Source of the DNA: Thermoplasmata archaeon
Lineage (GTDB): Archaea; Thermoplasmatota; Thermoplasmata; Lutacidiplasmatales; UBA184
NCBI GenBank assembly: GCA_030037695.1
Contig: JASHQF010000023.1
Location: 1-21,218, forward strand
Reading direction: 5' to 3'
DNA length: 21,218 nucleotides
A program made the position numbers and the translations under genes. The notes under the pieces are model-generated. The model was not told the DNA's origin, searched no databases, and saw only the letters and a list, made by a program, of their open reading frames with translations. Below, one piece after another: positions 14,563 through 21,218 of this stretch. Numbering within the stretch: position 1 is the stretch's first letter; each line of letters begins with the position of its first letter.

Positions 14563-15564
14563 ATGGTCGTCGTCGGCATCGAGTCGACGGCGCACACGGC
14601 CTCGGTGGGCGTCGTCGACGAGAGCGCCCGGGTGCTCGCGGTCGCCTCGGACATGTACCGTCCCCCCCGGGGGGGAATCCACCCTCGGGAGGCCGCGAAC
14701 CATCACGTGGAGCTGTTCCCCGGGCTCGTGACGCGGGCCCTCGAAGAGGCGCACGCGCGCCCGACGGAGGTCGACGCCGTCGCCTTCGCGCAAGGGCCCG
14801 GGCTCGGCCCGTGCCTTCGCGCCGGCGCGACGGTCGCCCGGACGCTCGCGCTGGTCTGGGACCGGCCGCTCGTGCCGGTGAACCACTGCGTCGCCCACCT
14901 CGAGATCGCCCGGGCGATGAGCGGCCTGGACGACCCACTGCTCCTGTACACGAGCGGCGGCAACACCCAGGTGATCGCCTACGGCAGCGGGCGGTACCGC
15001 GTGCTCGGCGAGACGCTCGACATCGGCATTGGCAACTTCCTCGACAAGCTGTGGATCGAGCTCGGCGGGACGTTCCCGGGCGGACCGGCGCTCGAGGCGG
15101 AGGCGAAGCTCGGGCAGGAGCTCCTGGCCCTGCCGTACTCCGTCCACGGCATGGACGTGGCGTTCTCCGGCATGCTCACGGCCGCCCTCGCCCAGTCGGC
15201 GCGAGGGGCCGCGCGGACCGACCTCGCCTACTCGGTCGAGACGACGGCGTACGCCATGCTCACCGAGGTCACCGAGCGGGCGCTCGCCCACCGGCGCAAG
15301 GAGGCGGTCGTCCTCGGCGGCGGGGTGGCCTGCAACGAGCGCCTGCGCGGGATGGTCCGCGCCATGGCCGAGGGCCGAGGCGCGGCGATGTTCGCTCCCG
15401 AGCGTCGGATGTGCGTCGACAACGGCGCCATGATCGCCTGGACGGGGTACCTCGCCCTGGGCGAGGGCCTCAGCGTGCCGATCGAAGCGTCGGGGATCGA
15501 ACCCCGCCAGCGGACCGACCGGGTCGGGGCCCCGTGGCGCCGGGCGGGGACGGCCGGCGCGTGA
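14563..15564 (+). CDS. kae1: tRNA N6-adenosine threonylcarbamoyltransferase Kae1, not fused to Bud32
   Basis: This 333-residue protein is the catalytic subunit of the KEOPS complex, which transfers threonylcarbamoyl to A37 of ANN-reading tRNAs (t6A). Metal ligands are His108 and His112 (NHCVAHLE) and Asp286 (CVDNGAM), matching His107, His111 and Asp285 of Pyrococcus abyssi Kae1. Nucleotide-binding segments are GIESTAHTASVG at the start, TSGGNTQV (130-137) and LGGGVACN (251-258). The gene ends straight after the Kae1 domain, with no kinase domain. Thermoplasma and Methanocaldococcus carry Kae1-Bud32 fusions, so the separate form is notable. A TATA box defines the ATG. Its stop overlaps the start of the geranylgeranyl reductase gene as GTGA. 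Confidence 0.96.
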   Translation: MVVVGIESTAHTASVGVVDESARVLAVASDMYRPPRGGIHPREAANHHVELFPGLVTRALEEAHARPTEVDAVAFAQGPGLGPCLRAGATVARTLALVWDRPLVPVNHCVAHLEIARAMSGLDDPLLLYTSGGNTQVIAYGSGRYRVLGETLDIGIGNFLDKLWIELGGTFPGGPALEAEAKLGQELLALPYSVHGMDVAFSGMLTAALAQSARGAARTDLAYSVETTAYAMLTEVTERALAHRRKEAVVLGGGVACNERLRGMVRAMAEGRGAAMFAPERRMCVDNGAMIAWTGYLALGEGLSVPIEASGIEPRQRTDRVGAPWRRAGTAGA

Positions 15565-16835
15565 CCGCGAGCTCCCCGAGCTCCGACGCCGAACGGTGGG
15601 ACGTCCTCGTCGTCGGGGCGGGTCCGGCCGGGAGCGCGGTCGCCGCCGGCCTCGCCAGCAAGGGCTACCGTGTGCTGGTAGCGGAGGAGCACCCCGAGGT
15701 CGGGCGCCCCGTGCAGTGCGCGGGGCTCGTCTCCCGCCGGGTGCTCGATCTCGCCGGGTCGGAGGCGATGGTCGTGCGTCCGGTCCGCGGGGCGGCCGTC
15801 TTCGGCCCGAGCCTCCGCTCCGTTTCGTTCCGGGCGGTCGAGCCCCGGGCCTACGTCCTCGACCGGGCGGCGCTGGACGTGCACCTTGCCGACCGGGCGA
15901 CGCGGGCCGGGGCCGAGATCCGCACCGGCCTCCGGTTCGACCGGCTCCTCGGTCCGCCGAACGGCGGCGTGGTCGCCGAGCTCACCGGTGCGGACGGGCG
16001 GGCCACGCGCATCGCGGCGCGCCTCGTCATCGGGGCCGACGGCGTCGCGAGCGCCGTCGCCCGCGCGTTCCGTCTCCGCCGGCCGGTCGAGATCCTGCCC
16101 GCGTTCGAGGCGGAGTTCCCGACGAGCCCCGGGGACCCCGACCAGGTCGAGGTGTACCTCGGGCGGACGATCGCCCCCGGGCTCTTCGGCTGGTGGATCC
16201 CCGACGGGCGCGGAGGGGCGAGGATCGGGGTCGCCGCCGACGCGGACGGGACCCCGGCCCGGGTCTACTTCGAGCGACTCCTCGAGCGGCTCGCCCGCAG
16301 GTTCGGTACCGCCCCGACGAACCCTGCGTCGTTCGTCGTGTCGGGGATCCCGATCGGCGAGGTCCCCCGCCTCCACGGCGACCGGGTCCTGCTCGTCGGC
16401 GACGCGGGCGCCCAGGTGAAGCCGCTCTCGGGCGGCGGGATCTACACGTCGTTGCGCGCGTCGGCGATCGCGGTCGACGTCGCCGCCGGCGCTCTCGCCG
16501 CGAACGACCTCTCCGCGCGCGCCCTCGCTCCGTACACGGCGCGCTGGAAGGAGGAGCTCGGCGAGGAGTTCCGGCGGGCCCTGTACCTCCGACGGATCCT
16601 GGTGCGCCTCACCGACCCCGAGCTCGACGCCGTCGTCGACGCCCTCGGTGCGGGCCCGCTCGCCCGCACGATCGTCGCGTTCGGCGACATCGATTTCCCG
16701 ACCCGGGTCGCGCGCGAGCTCCTCGCCGCGTCACCGTCGCTCGTCCGGCTCCTGCCGAAGGCGCTGGGGGCGTGGGTCGCCCCCGCTCCCGCCTACCCGG
16801 TCCCCGACCTGGAGCCGGGCGTCCTGCGGAAGTAG
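15561..16835 (+). CDS. Geranylgeranyl reductase family FAD-dependent oxidoreductase
   Basis: The 424-residue flavoprotein belongs to the geranylgeranyl reductase family, which saturates the isoprenoid chains of archaeal membrane lipids or quinones. Seen here are the FAD-binding GAGPAG (19-24), a conserved GRPVQCAGLVS segment with Cys53, the domain-spanning RLVIGADGVAS, and the second flavin motif GDAGAQVKPLSGGG (280-293), very typical of archaeal digeranylgeranylglycerophospholipid reductases. The GTG at 15561 overlaps the kae1 stop by 4 nt, implying translational coupling. Its final 43 nt overlap the convergent surface-protein gene. Which isoprenoid substrate it reduces is inferred only from the family, and archaea often hold several paralogues. 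Confidence 0.9.
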   Translation: MTASSPSSDAERWDVLVVGAGPAGSAVAAGLASKGYRVLVAEEHPEVGRPVQCAGLVSRRVLDLAGSEAMVVRPVRGAAVFGPSLRSVSFRAVEPRAYVLDRAALDVHLADRATRAGAEIRTGLRFDRLLGPPNGGVVAELTGADGRATRIAARLVIGADGVASAVARAFRLRRPVEILPAFEAEFPTSPGDPDQVEVYLGRTIAPGLFGWWIPDGRGGARIGVAADADGTPARVYFERLLERLARRFGTAPTNPASFVVSGIPIGEVPRLHGDRVLLVGDAGAQVKPLSGGGIYTSLRASAIAVDVAAGALAANDLSARALAPYTARWKEELGEEFRRALYLRRILVRLTDPELDAVVDALGAGPLARTIVAFGDIDFPTRVARELLAASPSLVRLLPKALGAWVAPAPAYPVPDLEPGVLRK

Positions 16836-17560
16836 ACCCACGCCCCGGCTCCGACCAGCACGACGCCGGCCGCGGCCACGGCGAACAGCGCGGTGGTGAA
16901 GCCGGACGGGGAGACCACGATCCCGGTCTCCGCCACGACCCCCGACACGCCGAGCACGCTGAGGTTGAGCGTGGCGCTCCCGTTCGGCAGCACCGTCGCC
17001 TGGGCCCACACGCTCGCGTTGAACCAGCCCCGGGAGTCGAGGCGGTAGGCGGTCCCGTTCTCCGTGAACGAGACCGCGGTGCGAACCGCGTACGTCCCGG
17101 CCGGCGTCCCGCCCGAGGTGGCGAACCCGACCGAGCCGGAGTCGCTCGCGCCGGGACTCAGGGTCCCGAGGCCCACCCGGACGTCCTCCGCCGAGGTGGT
17201 GGCGTTCGAGAGGACCGGAGCCTGGCCCACCGGCAGGGGCGCCGAGCCCGTGCCCGGGTAGCCGTTGAAGGCGTAGACCGCGAACTCCACGACGACACCC
17301 ACGAGCGGGCCCACCGACGCGGCGGGCGCGGTCACCTGGAAGGCGATCTGCCCCGACCCTCCGGGGACGATCGACGGGGCGGAGAGGTTGTCGAGCAGCT
17401 CCCGGTCCTGGCCGAGGCCGCCGGGGAGGGGCGGGTACCCGCTCGCTCGGACGGGCGGCGCGGCCCCCAGCAAGAGCGCGAGCAGCCCGAGCCCCGCGAG
17501 GGCGGCGACCGCCGCGGTCCGGCCCGGGCGGGCGGGACGGGCACGGCGGGGGTTACCCAA
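16793..17560 (-). CDS. Secreted, C-terminally membrane-anchored surface protein
   Basis: The 255-residue protein has a basic N-terminus, a hydrophobic signal sequence (about 15-34) with likely cleavage after VRAS, and a single C-terminal membrane helix (about 222-242) followed by a short basic tail. The intervening domain is rich in Ser, Thr, Gly and Val, with several N-glycosylation sequons (NATT, NGTA, NASV, NGSA, NLSV). It looks like an extracytoplasmic immunoglobulin-like beta-sandwich (CARDB or NEW3 type), which I cannot confirm. It starts at a TTG overlapping the stop of the peptidase gene by 8 nt, with GGAGGAG 4 nt upstream. It is the last gene of the regulator-peptidase operon and overlaps the reductase gene by 43 nt. 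Function unknown. Confidence 0.8.
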   Translation of the reverse strand: MGNPRRARPARPGRTAAVAALAGLGLLALLLGAAPPVRASGYPPLPGGLGQDRELLDNLSAPSIVPGGSGQIAFQVTAPAASVGPLVGVVVEFAVYAFNGYPGTGSAPLPVGQAPVLSNATTSAEDVRVGLGTLSPGASDSGSVGFATSGGTPAGTYAVRTAVSFTENGTAYRLDSRGWFNASVWAQATVLPNGSATLNLSVLGVSGVVAETGIVVSPSGFTTALFAVAAAGVVLVGAGAWVYFRRTPGSRSGTG

Positions 17561-18416
17561 CCGGCTCCTCCGGGAACCGACCGCTCTCGGCGAGCTCGAT
17601 CAGGCGACGGATCCGTTCCTCGACCTGGGCCCGGCCCTGACGACCGCCCGGCCCGAGGAGGCTCGCGAGCAGCCGGGGCGAGCCGGAGGCGCCCCGACTG
17701 ACCTTGTACAGCGCCCGGGCCAGCGCCCGGGGGCGCCGGGTCAGCTCGACCGCATCGACATCGGCCCGGAACTCCTCCCGTCGCGTGAGCCGGGACGCCG
17801 CCACGGCGAGGATCGGGTCCCAGCGAAGGAGCCGGGCGAACGTCCGGAGGAACGTGAGGTAGCGGCCGTCGAGCTCCCGGACGTGCCCGAGCTCGTGCGC
17901 GATCGCCGCCTCCTGCTCCTCCGGGGCGAGCGAGCCCAGGAGGCCCCGAGAGAGCAGGATCACCTCGTCCCGGCGCGCACGGAGGCGCCCCGGGTCGCGG
18001 ACGAGGAGGGCGAAGGTGAACGCCTCGGGCCGCGGCGAGTCGAACGCGAGCAGGCGGACCCCGTAGCTCGGGCGGGGGAGCCGTTCCGGCCAGGGGAGCG
18101 GCTCGGGCCGGAGGAGGCGCAGGAGGCCCCGGCCGACCGCCTGCGTCACGCCGAACGCCGCGACGAAGACGACGAGGGCGCCGAGCGCACCGAGCCCCCA
18201 GAGGAACAGGGCCTCGCGGGCGAACAGCGTCCCCGGCTCCCGCACGGCGACGTCGAACGCCCTCACACCGCCTTCGACCAGGACGAAGACGAGCCCGGTC
18301 GTGGCGACGATCGACCAGGCGGCGAGGAGGAGGACCGTCGCTCGGAACGTCCCGATCGAGCTCGGCCCGTCCCGCATCGAGACCTCGGCCCGAGGGTCCC
18401 CCGTTCCGGACCCCAC
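17553..18416 (-). CDS. M48/M56-type membrane zinc metallopeptidase
   Basis: The 287-residue protein has two N-terminal membrane helices (about 26-48 and 70-93) and a peptidase domain. Zinc ligands are His174 and His178 in HELGHVRELD, with Glu175 as the catalytic base, and Glu215 in EEFRADVDA as third ligand. This is the pattern of M48 (HtpX-like) and M56 (BlaR1-like) peptidases. The gene directly before it encodes a BlaI-family repressor, the partner of M56 sensors in bacteria, so a signalling role is plausible. No extracellular sensor domain is attached, unlike BlaR1. The GTG at 18416 has AGGGGGGT 6 nt upstream; ATG 18377 is an alternative. The stop overlaps the surface-protein start. Confidence 0.85.
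   Translation of the reverse strand: MGSGTGDPRAEVSMRDGPSSIGTFRATVLLLAAWSIVATTGLVFVLVEGGVRAFDVAVREPGTLFAREALFLWGLGALGALVVFVAAFGVTQAVGRGLLRLLRPEPLPWPERLPRPSYGVRLLAFDSPRPEAFTFALLVRDPGRLRARRDEVILLSRGLLGSLAPEEQEAAIAHELGHVRELDGRYLTFLRTFARLLRWDPILAVAASRLTRREEFRADVDAVELTRRPRALARALYKVSRGASGSPRLLASLLGPGGRQGRAQVEERIRRLIELAESGRFPEEPVG
17565..17571 (-). promoter_or_regulatory. Shine-Dalgarno sequence setting a TTG start
   Basis: The minus strand reads GGAGGAG, 4 nt before TTG 17560. It supports the unusual TTG start inside the end of the peptidase gene, and shows that internal operon genes use SD-led initiation while first genes are leaderless. Confidence 0.5.
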
Positions 18417-18428
18417 GCGGCGACCCCC

Positions 18429-18791
18429 CTAACGCAGGCCCAGCCGGCGTCGCAGGGCGCGCTCCTCCGACGGGTCGAGCTTGGAGAGCTCGTCGTTGAG
18501 GTGAACGACCCCGGCCGGCCCGAACATCCGAACGACGCCGCGCAGGAGATTCAGGAGGTATTTCTGCTCGACGGGCGAGGGCCGGTAGACGTAGCGCTCC
18601 CCGCCCCGGCACGGTTCACGGCGGCGGGTCACGAGGTGCTTGTCGTGGAGCCGGGCGAGGATCGTCGCCACGGTAGTGTAGGCGAGTCGGGTCCCCCCCT
18701 TCTCCAGCGCGGCCCGGACGTCGCGCGCGGGAGCTTCGCCGAGGTCCCGGAGCGACGCGAGCACCGTCGCCTCGAGCGAGCCGATCGTCGT
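18429..18791 (-). CDS. BlaI/MecI-family winged-helix repressor with no canonical start codon
   Basis: About 120 residues match the BlaI/MecI/CopY family. There is an N-terminal helix (GSLEATVLASLRDLG), a winged-helix core with recognition helix in RLAYTTVATILARLHDKHLV, a wing (RRREPCRGGERYVYRPS), and a C-terminal dimerisation helix region. BlaI repressors bind inverted repeats and are usually inactivated by cleavage. No ATG, GTG or TTG exists in frame between the TATA-like box at 18826-18831 and the start of the domain. The first GTG (in ATVL) would delete part of the first helix. ACG 18791, ACG 18788 and ATC 18785 follow a GGGAGGGA sequence, so a non-AUG start is possible; 18791 is my best guess. 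A sequence error or mutation is the alternative. It lies 12 nt before the peptidase gene. Confidence 0.8.
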   Translation of the reverse strand, partial: TTIGSLEATVLASLRDLGEAPARDVRAALEKGGTRLAYTTVATILARLHDKHLVTRRREPCRGGERYVYRPSPVEQKYLLNLLRGVVRMFGPAGVVHLNDELSKLDPSEERALRRRLGLR

Positions 18792-18825
18792 CCGTCCCTC
18801 CCGAGCGTACGAGCCCGGGAGGCGG

Positions 18826-18831
18826 CTTAAG
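18826..18831 (-). promoter_or_regulatory. TATA-like box of the BlaI-peptidase-surface protein operon
   Basis: CTTAAG, palindromic and the only AT-rich run here, predicts a transcription start near 18802, just before the GGGAGGGA sequence at 18795-18802. Confidence 0.5.
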
Positions 18832-18846
18832 GACGGGGTCGTAGGG

Positions 18847-18860
18847 GAACGGACTCGTTC
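18847..18860. promoter_or_regulatory. Inverted repeat between divergent promoters, possible operator
   Basis: GAACG-GACT-CGTTC has 5-bp arms and a 4-nt spacer. It lies 15 nt upstream of the TATA-like box of the BlaI operon and between it and the CBS promoter. It does not resemble the bacterial BlaI operator (TACA-TGTA type). Short arms make chance a real possibility. Confidence 0.3.
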
Positions 18861-18917
18861 GTACCAGCCCGAGCGGACCGGCCGGAACGCCCGGGCGCCG
18901 CCGTGCGCGCCAGAACC

Positions 18918-18922
18918 GTTAA
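18918..18922 (+). promoter_or_regulatory. TATA-like box before the transsulfuration operon
   Basis: GTTAA ends 25 nt before GTG 18948. This spacing supports 18948 over the upstream in-frame GTG at 18903, which would precede the predicted transcript. Confidence 0.55.
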
Positions 18923-18947
18923 CTCGGCACCCCGGTTCGAGCGCGCC

Positions 18948-20348
18948 GTGTCGGGACGGCCCGCCGTCGCCGAGTCGATCGTCGACCTGGTCGGGCGGAC
19001 CCCGCTCGTCCCCCTGCGCCGGGTCGCGGCGGGGGTGCCGTACCGCCTGCTCGCCAAGCTCGAGTTCCTCAATCCCGGCGGGTCGGTCAAGGACCGGATC
19101 GGCTCGGAGATGATCGCCGCCGCCGAGCGGACGGGCGCGCTCAAGCCCGGCGGCACGATCGTCGAGGCGACCAGCGGCAACACGGGGGTCGGGCTCGCCC
19201 TGGTCGCCGCCGTCCGGGGGTACCGTACGGTCTTCGTGATCCCGGACAAGATGAGCACCGAGAAGATCCGGCTGCTGCGCGCCTACGGGGCCCGGGTCGT
19301 CGTCACGCCGGCGGGGGTCCCGCCGGACCACCCGATGAGCGACTACTCCGTCGCGCGCCGGCTCGCGACCGAGATCCCGGGGGCGTACTACCCCAACCAG
19401 TACGAGAACGACGGGAACCCGGAAGCGCATTACAAGACGACCGCCCCCGAGATCGACGAGGCGGCCGGTGGCGCGCTGGGCGCCGTCGTCGGGACCGTCG
19501 GCACCGGCGGGACGATGAGCGGGATCGGGCGGTACTTCAAGGAGCACCGACCGTCGGTGAAGATCGTCGCGGTCGACCCGAAGGGCTCGGTCCTCGCCCC
19601 GTACTTCCGTACGCAGCGCCTCGTGGCGGCGGTCCCGTACCTGGTCGAGGGGATCGGGGAGGACATGGTCCCGAGGACCTTGCGGTTCCCGGAGCTCGAC
19701 GAGTTCGTCGAGACCGACGACGCGGAATCGTTCGCGATGGCCCGACGCCTCGCGCGGGAGGAAGGGCTGTTCGTCGGGGGCTCGTCCGGGGCGGCGGTCG
19801 CCGGGGCGCTGCGGTGGCTCGGACGGCGCCCGCTCCCGGAAGGGTCCACCGTGGTCGTGATCCTCCCGGATTCGGGCGACCGGTACCTCTCCAAATTCTA
19901 CAGCGACGACTGGCTGCGCGAGAAGGGGCTCGCCGAGCACGGCGTCGCCGCGCGCGATCTCCTCGGACGGAAAGGGAGCACGCCCCCGCTCGTCGCGGTC
20001 GCGCCGACCACGACCGCCCGCGAGGCGCTCGCCCAGCTTCGCCAGCACGGGATCTCGCAGATGCCGGTGCTCGCCGGGCCCGAGAGCGTCGGGAGCGTCC
20101 AGGAGGAGGAGATCCTCCGGCGCAGCCTCGAAGACGCGACCGTCCTCGATCGGAGCGTCCGCGCGATCGTCGGCCCGCCGTTCCCCGAGGTCGCCGCGGA
20201 CGCCACCTGGTCGGAGCTCCTCGAGCGCCTCCGTGGGGAACGGGCCGTGCTCGTCCGCGACCGGGCGACCGGGACCCCCCTCGGCATCCTTACCCGCCAC
20301 GATCTCGTCGGGGTCCTGTCCGAGGAGGGGGGGTCCCGTGCGGTTTGA
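18948..20348 (+). CDS. Cystathionine beta-synthase with C-terminal CBS domain pair
   Basis: The 466-residue PLP enzyme is of the cystathionine beta-synthase/cysteine synthase family. PLP Lys48 lies in NPGGSVKDRIG, followed by EATSGNTGVGLA, the cofactor phosphate loop GTVGTGGTMSGIG, and late GGSSGAA and LPDSGDRYLS. The C-terminal 120 residues (from about 345) form two CBS motifs (VAVAPTTTAREALAQLRQHG and PLGILTRHDLVGVL), a Bateman module that in CBS enzymes binds adenosyl ligands and controls activity. This architecture favours cystathionine synthesis from homocysteine and serine over a simple cysteine synthase. The GTG start is set by the GTTAA box. It overlaps the next gene by 11 nt, and that gene encodes the next step of transsulfuration. 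Confidence 0.92.
   Translation: MSGRPAVAESIVDLVGRTPLVPLRRVAAGVPYRLLAKLEFLNPGGSVKDRIGSEMIAAAERTGALKPGGTIVEATSGNTGVGLALVAAVRGYRTVFVIPDKMSTEKIRLLRAYGARVVVTPAGVPPDHPMSDYSVARRLATEIPGAYYPNQYENDGNPEAHYKTTAPEIDEAAGGALGAVVGTVGTGGTMSGIGRYFKEHRPSVKIVAVDPKGSVLAPYFRTQRLVAAVPYLVEGIGEDMVPRTLRFPELDEFVETDDAESFAMARRLAREEGLFVGGSSGAAVAGALRWLGRRPLPEGSTVVVILPDSGDRYLSKFYSDDWLREKGLAEHGVAARDLLGRKGSTPPLVAVAPTTTAREALAQLRQHGISQMPVLAGPESVGSVQEEEILRRSLEDATVLDRSVRAIVGPPFPEVAADATWSELLERLRGERAVLVRDRATGTPLGILTRHDLVGVLSEEGGSRAV
20322..20333 (+). promoter_or_regulatory. Shine-Dalgarno-like sequence of the second transsulfuration gene
   Basis: GAGGAGGGGGGG lies 4 nt before GTG 20338, inside the end of the CBS coding sequence. 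It decides the start of the overlapping downstream gene. Confidence 0.45.
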
Positions 20349-21218
20349 CACCAAGCTCGTCCACGCCGCGGACCCCGAGGACCCGCTCACCGGCGCGGTC
20401 AACCCGCCGATCTACCTCTCCAGCACGTACCGCCAGGCCGCGCCGAACCGCAACCGCGGCTACGTCTACAGCCGCACCTCGAACCCGACGCGGACCGTCC
20501 TCGAGCGGACCCTCGCCGAGCTCGAGAGCGGGGCGGTCGGGCTCGCCTTCGCTTCCGGCCTCGGCGCCCTGACGACGCTCCTCGAGGCGTTCCCGCGAGG
20601 GAGCCGGATCGTCTCCGTCGACGACCTCTACGGCGGGACCTGGCGCCTCTTCGAGCACCACCGCCGCCAGTTCGGGATCCGCGTCGACTACGTGGCGATG
20701 TCCGACCTGGATGCCGCCCGGGAAGCCCTCGCGACGCCGGCCGACCTCGTCTACCTCGAGAGCCCGACGAACCCGCTCCTCAAGATCGTCGATCTCGCGG
20801 CGGTGGCGCGCTGGGGCCACGCGGCCGGGGCGGTCGTCGCGGTCGACAACACGTTCGCCACGCCGGCGCTCCAGCGGCCGATCGAGCGCGGGGCGGACAT
20901 CGTCCTCCACTCGATGACCAAGTACCTGGGGGGCCACTCGGACATCCTCGGCGGCGCGCTCGTCCTCCGCACGCGACGCCTCGGGACGCGGTACGCCTGG
21001 CTCCAGAACGCGGTCGGGGCCGTGCCGAGCCCGTTCGATTGCTTCCTCGCGCTCCGGGGGATCCGTACGCTCGGGGTCCGGATGCGCGCCCACGAAGCGT
21101 CCGCCAAGGCCGTCGCCGAGGTGCTCGCGCGGAGCCCCCGGGTGCGGAAGGTGCACTACCCCGGCCTCCCCTCGCATCCGCAGCACCGGCTCGCCCGCCG
21201 CCAGATGGCCGGCTACGG
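20338..21218 (+). CDS. Cystathionine gamma-lyase/gamma-synthase, partial (runs off the window)
   Basis: The first 293 codons are present; the 3' end lies beyond the window. It is a Cys/Met-metabolism PLP enzyme. FDTKLVHA opens it, NPPIYLSSTY and YSRTSNPTR bind PLP and substrate, YLESPTNPLLKI and VDNTFATP follow, and Lys195 in SMTKYLGGHSD forms the Schiff base. The family includes cystathionine gamma-lyase (cystathionine to cysteine), gamma-synthase and methionine gamma-lyase. Pairing with a CBS enzyme, with an 11-nt overlap, favours gamma-lyase and thus methionine-to-cysteine conversion. Family members are about 380-400 residues, so roughly 90-100 residues are missing. The GTG start is supported by the preceding GAGGAGGGGGGG. 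Confidence 0.93.
   Translation, partial: MRFDTKLVHAADPEDPLTGAVNPPIYLSSTYRQAAPNRNRGYVYSRTSNPTRTVLERTLAELESGAVGLAFASGLGALTTLLEAFPRGSRIVSVDDLYGGTWRLFEHHRRQFGIRVDYVAMSDLDAAREALATPADLVYLESPTNPLLKIVDLAAVARWGHAAGAVVAVDNTFATPALQRPIERGADIVLHSMTKYLGGHSDILGGALVLRTRRLGTRYAWLQNAVGAVPSPFDCFLALRGIRTLGVRMRAHEASAKAVAEVLARSPRVRKVHYPGLPSHPQHRLARRQMAGY

Noticed and set aside
15596..17701. Long plus-strand frame across the geranylgeranyl reductase and surface protein
   Set aside because: Arg/Gly/Pro-rich translation in a shifted frame of a clear flavoprotein gene; no start signal.
18903..18947. Upstream GTG at 18903 as the start of the CBS gene
   Set aside because: It precedes the GTTAA promoter-like box at 18918-18922, and the added 15 residues do not belong to the family.

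Overview
The window is a gene-dense, very GC-rich stretch (roughly 70% GC by eye) from an archaeon, most likely a high-GC member of the Thermoplasmatota. That phylum call is inference. The archaeal assignment itself is firm. It rests on the translocon beta subunit (Sec61-beta type), Taw1 for wyosine, TgtA for archaeosine, Kae1 for t6A, a geranylgeranyl-reductase family protein, and short AT-rich TATA-like boxes about 25 nt before many starts. No RNA genes, CRISPR arrays or insertion sequences were seen.

Layout. 1-1119: a soluble S49 peptidase (SppA-like) followed by the Sec61-beta gene, whose 3' end overlaps the convergent taw1. 2112-5150: a divergent promoter region, then an acetate transporter (SatP/YaaH family) converging on an AMP-forming acetyl-CoA synthetase, with a GC-rich hairpin just after each stop. 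5231-7107: a two-gene ABC-2 exporter. 7101-9440: a copper P-type ATPase with an N-terminal YHS domain, preceded by a 48-residue stand-alone YHS protein. 9498-11435: a rhodanese gene, convergent on a winged-helix regulator that lies downstream of a 405-residue bactofilin-like protein with twelve 17-residue repeats; a perfect inverted repeat sits at that operon's promoter. 11497-16835: a plus-strand run with a family 5 uracil-DNA glycosylase, tgtA, a 76-residue conserved-looking unknown, stand-alone kae1 and a geranylgeranyl reductase. 16793-18831: a minus-strand operon with a BlaI-type regulator, an M48/M56-type membrane metallopeptidase and a membrane-anchored surface protein. 18918-end: a cystathionine beta-synthase with CBS domains, overlapping a cystathionine gamma-lyase/synthase that runs off the window.

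How the genes fit together. Acetate uptake and activation form a convergent pair. The copper genes form one operon. CBS and CGL make a complete transsulfuration pair (homocysteine to cysteine, or the reverse if the second enzyme is a gamma-synthase). Taw1, TgtA and Kae1 modify tRNA at positions 37, 15 and 37. The two most interesting units are the repeat-rich bactofilin plus regulator operon and the BlaI, peptidase and surface-protein operon. In the latter the regulator has no ATG, GTG or TTG at its expected start.

Expression signals are consistent: many first genes have a TTAA, TATAA or TTTTAA box centred about 25 nt upstream of the start, implying leaderless or nearly leaderless mRNAs. Several genes inside operons instead use GG-rich Shine-Dalgarno sequences. 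At two junctions the TATA-like box physically overlaps the stop codon of the preceding gene.
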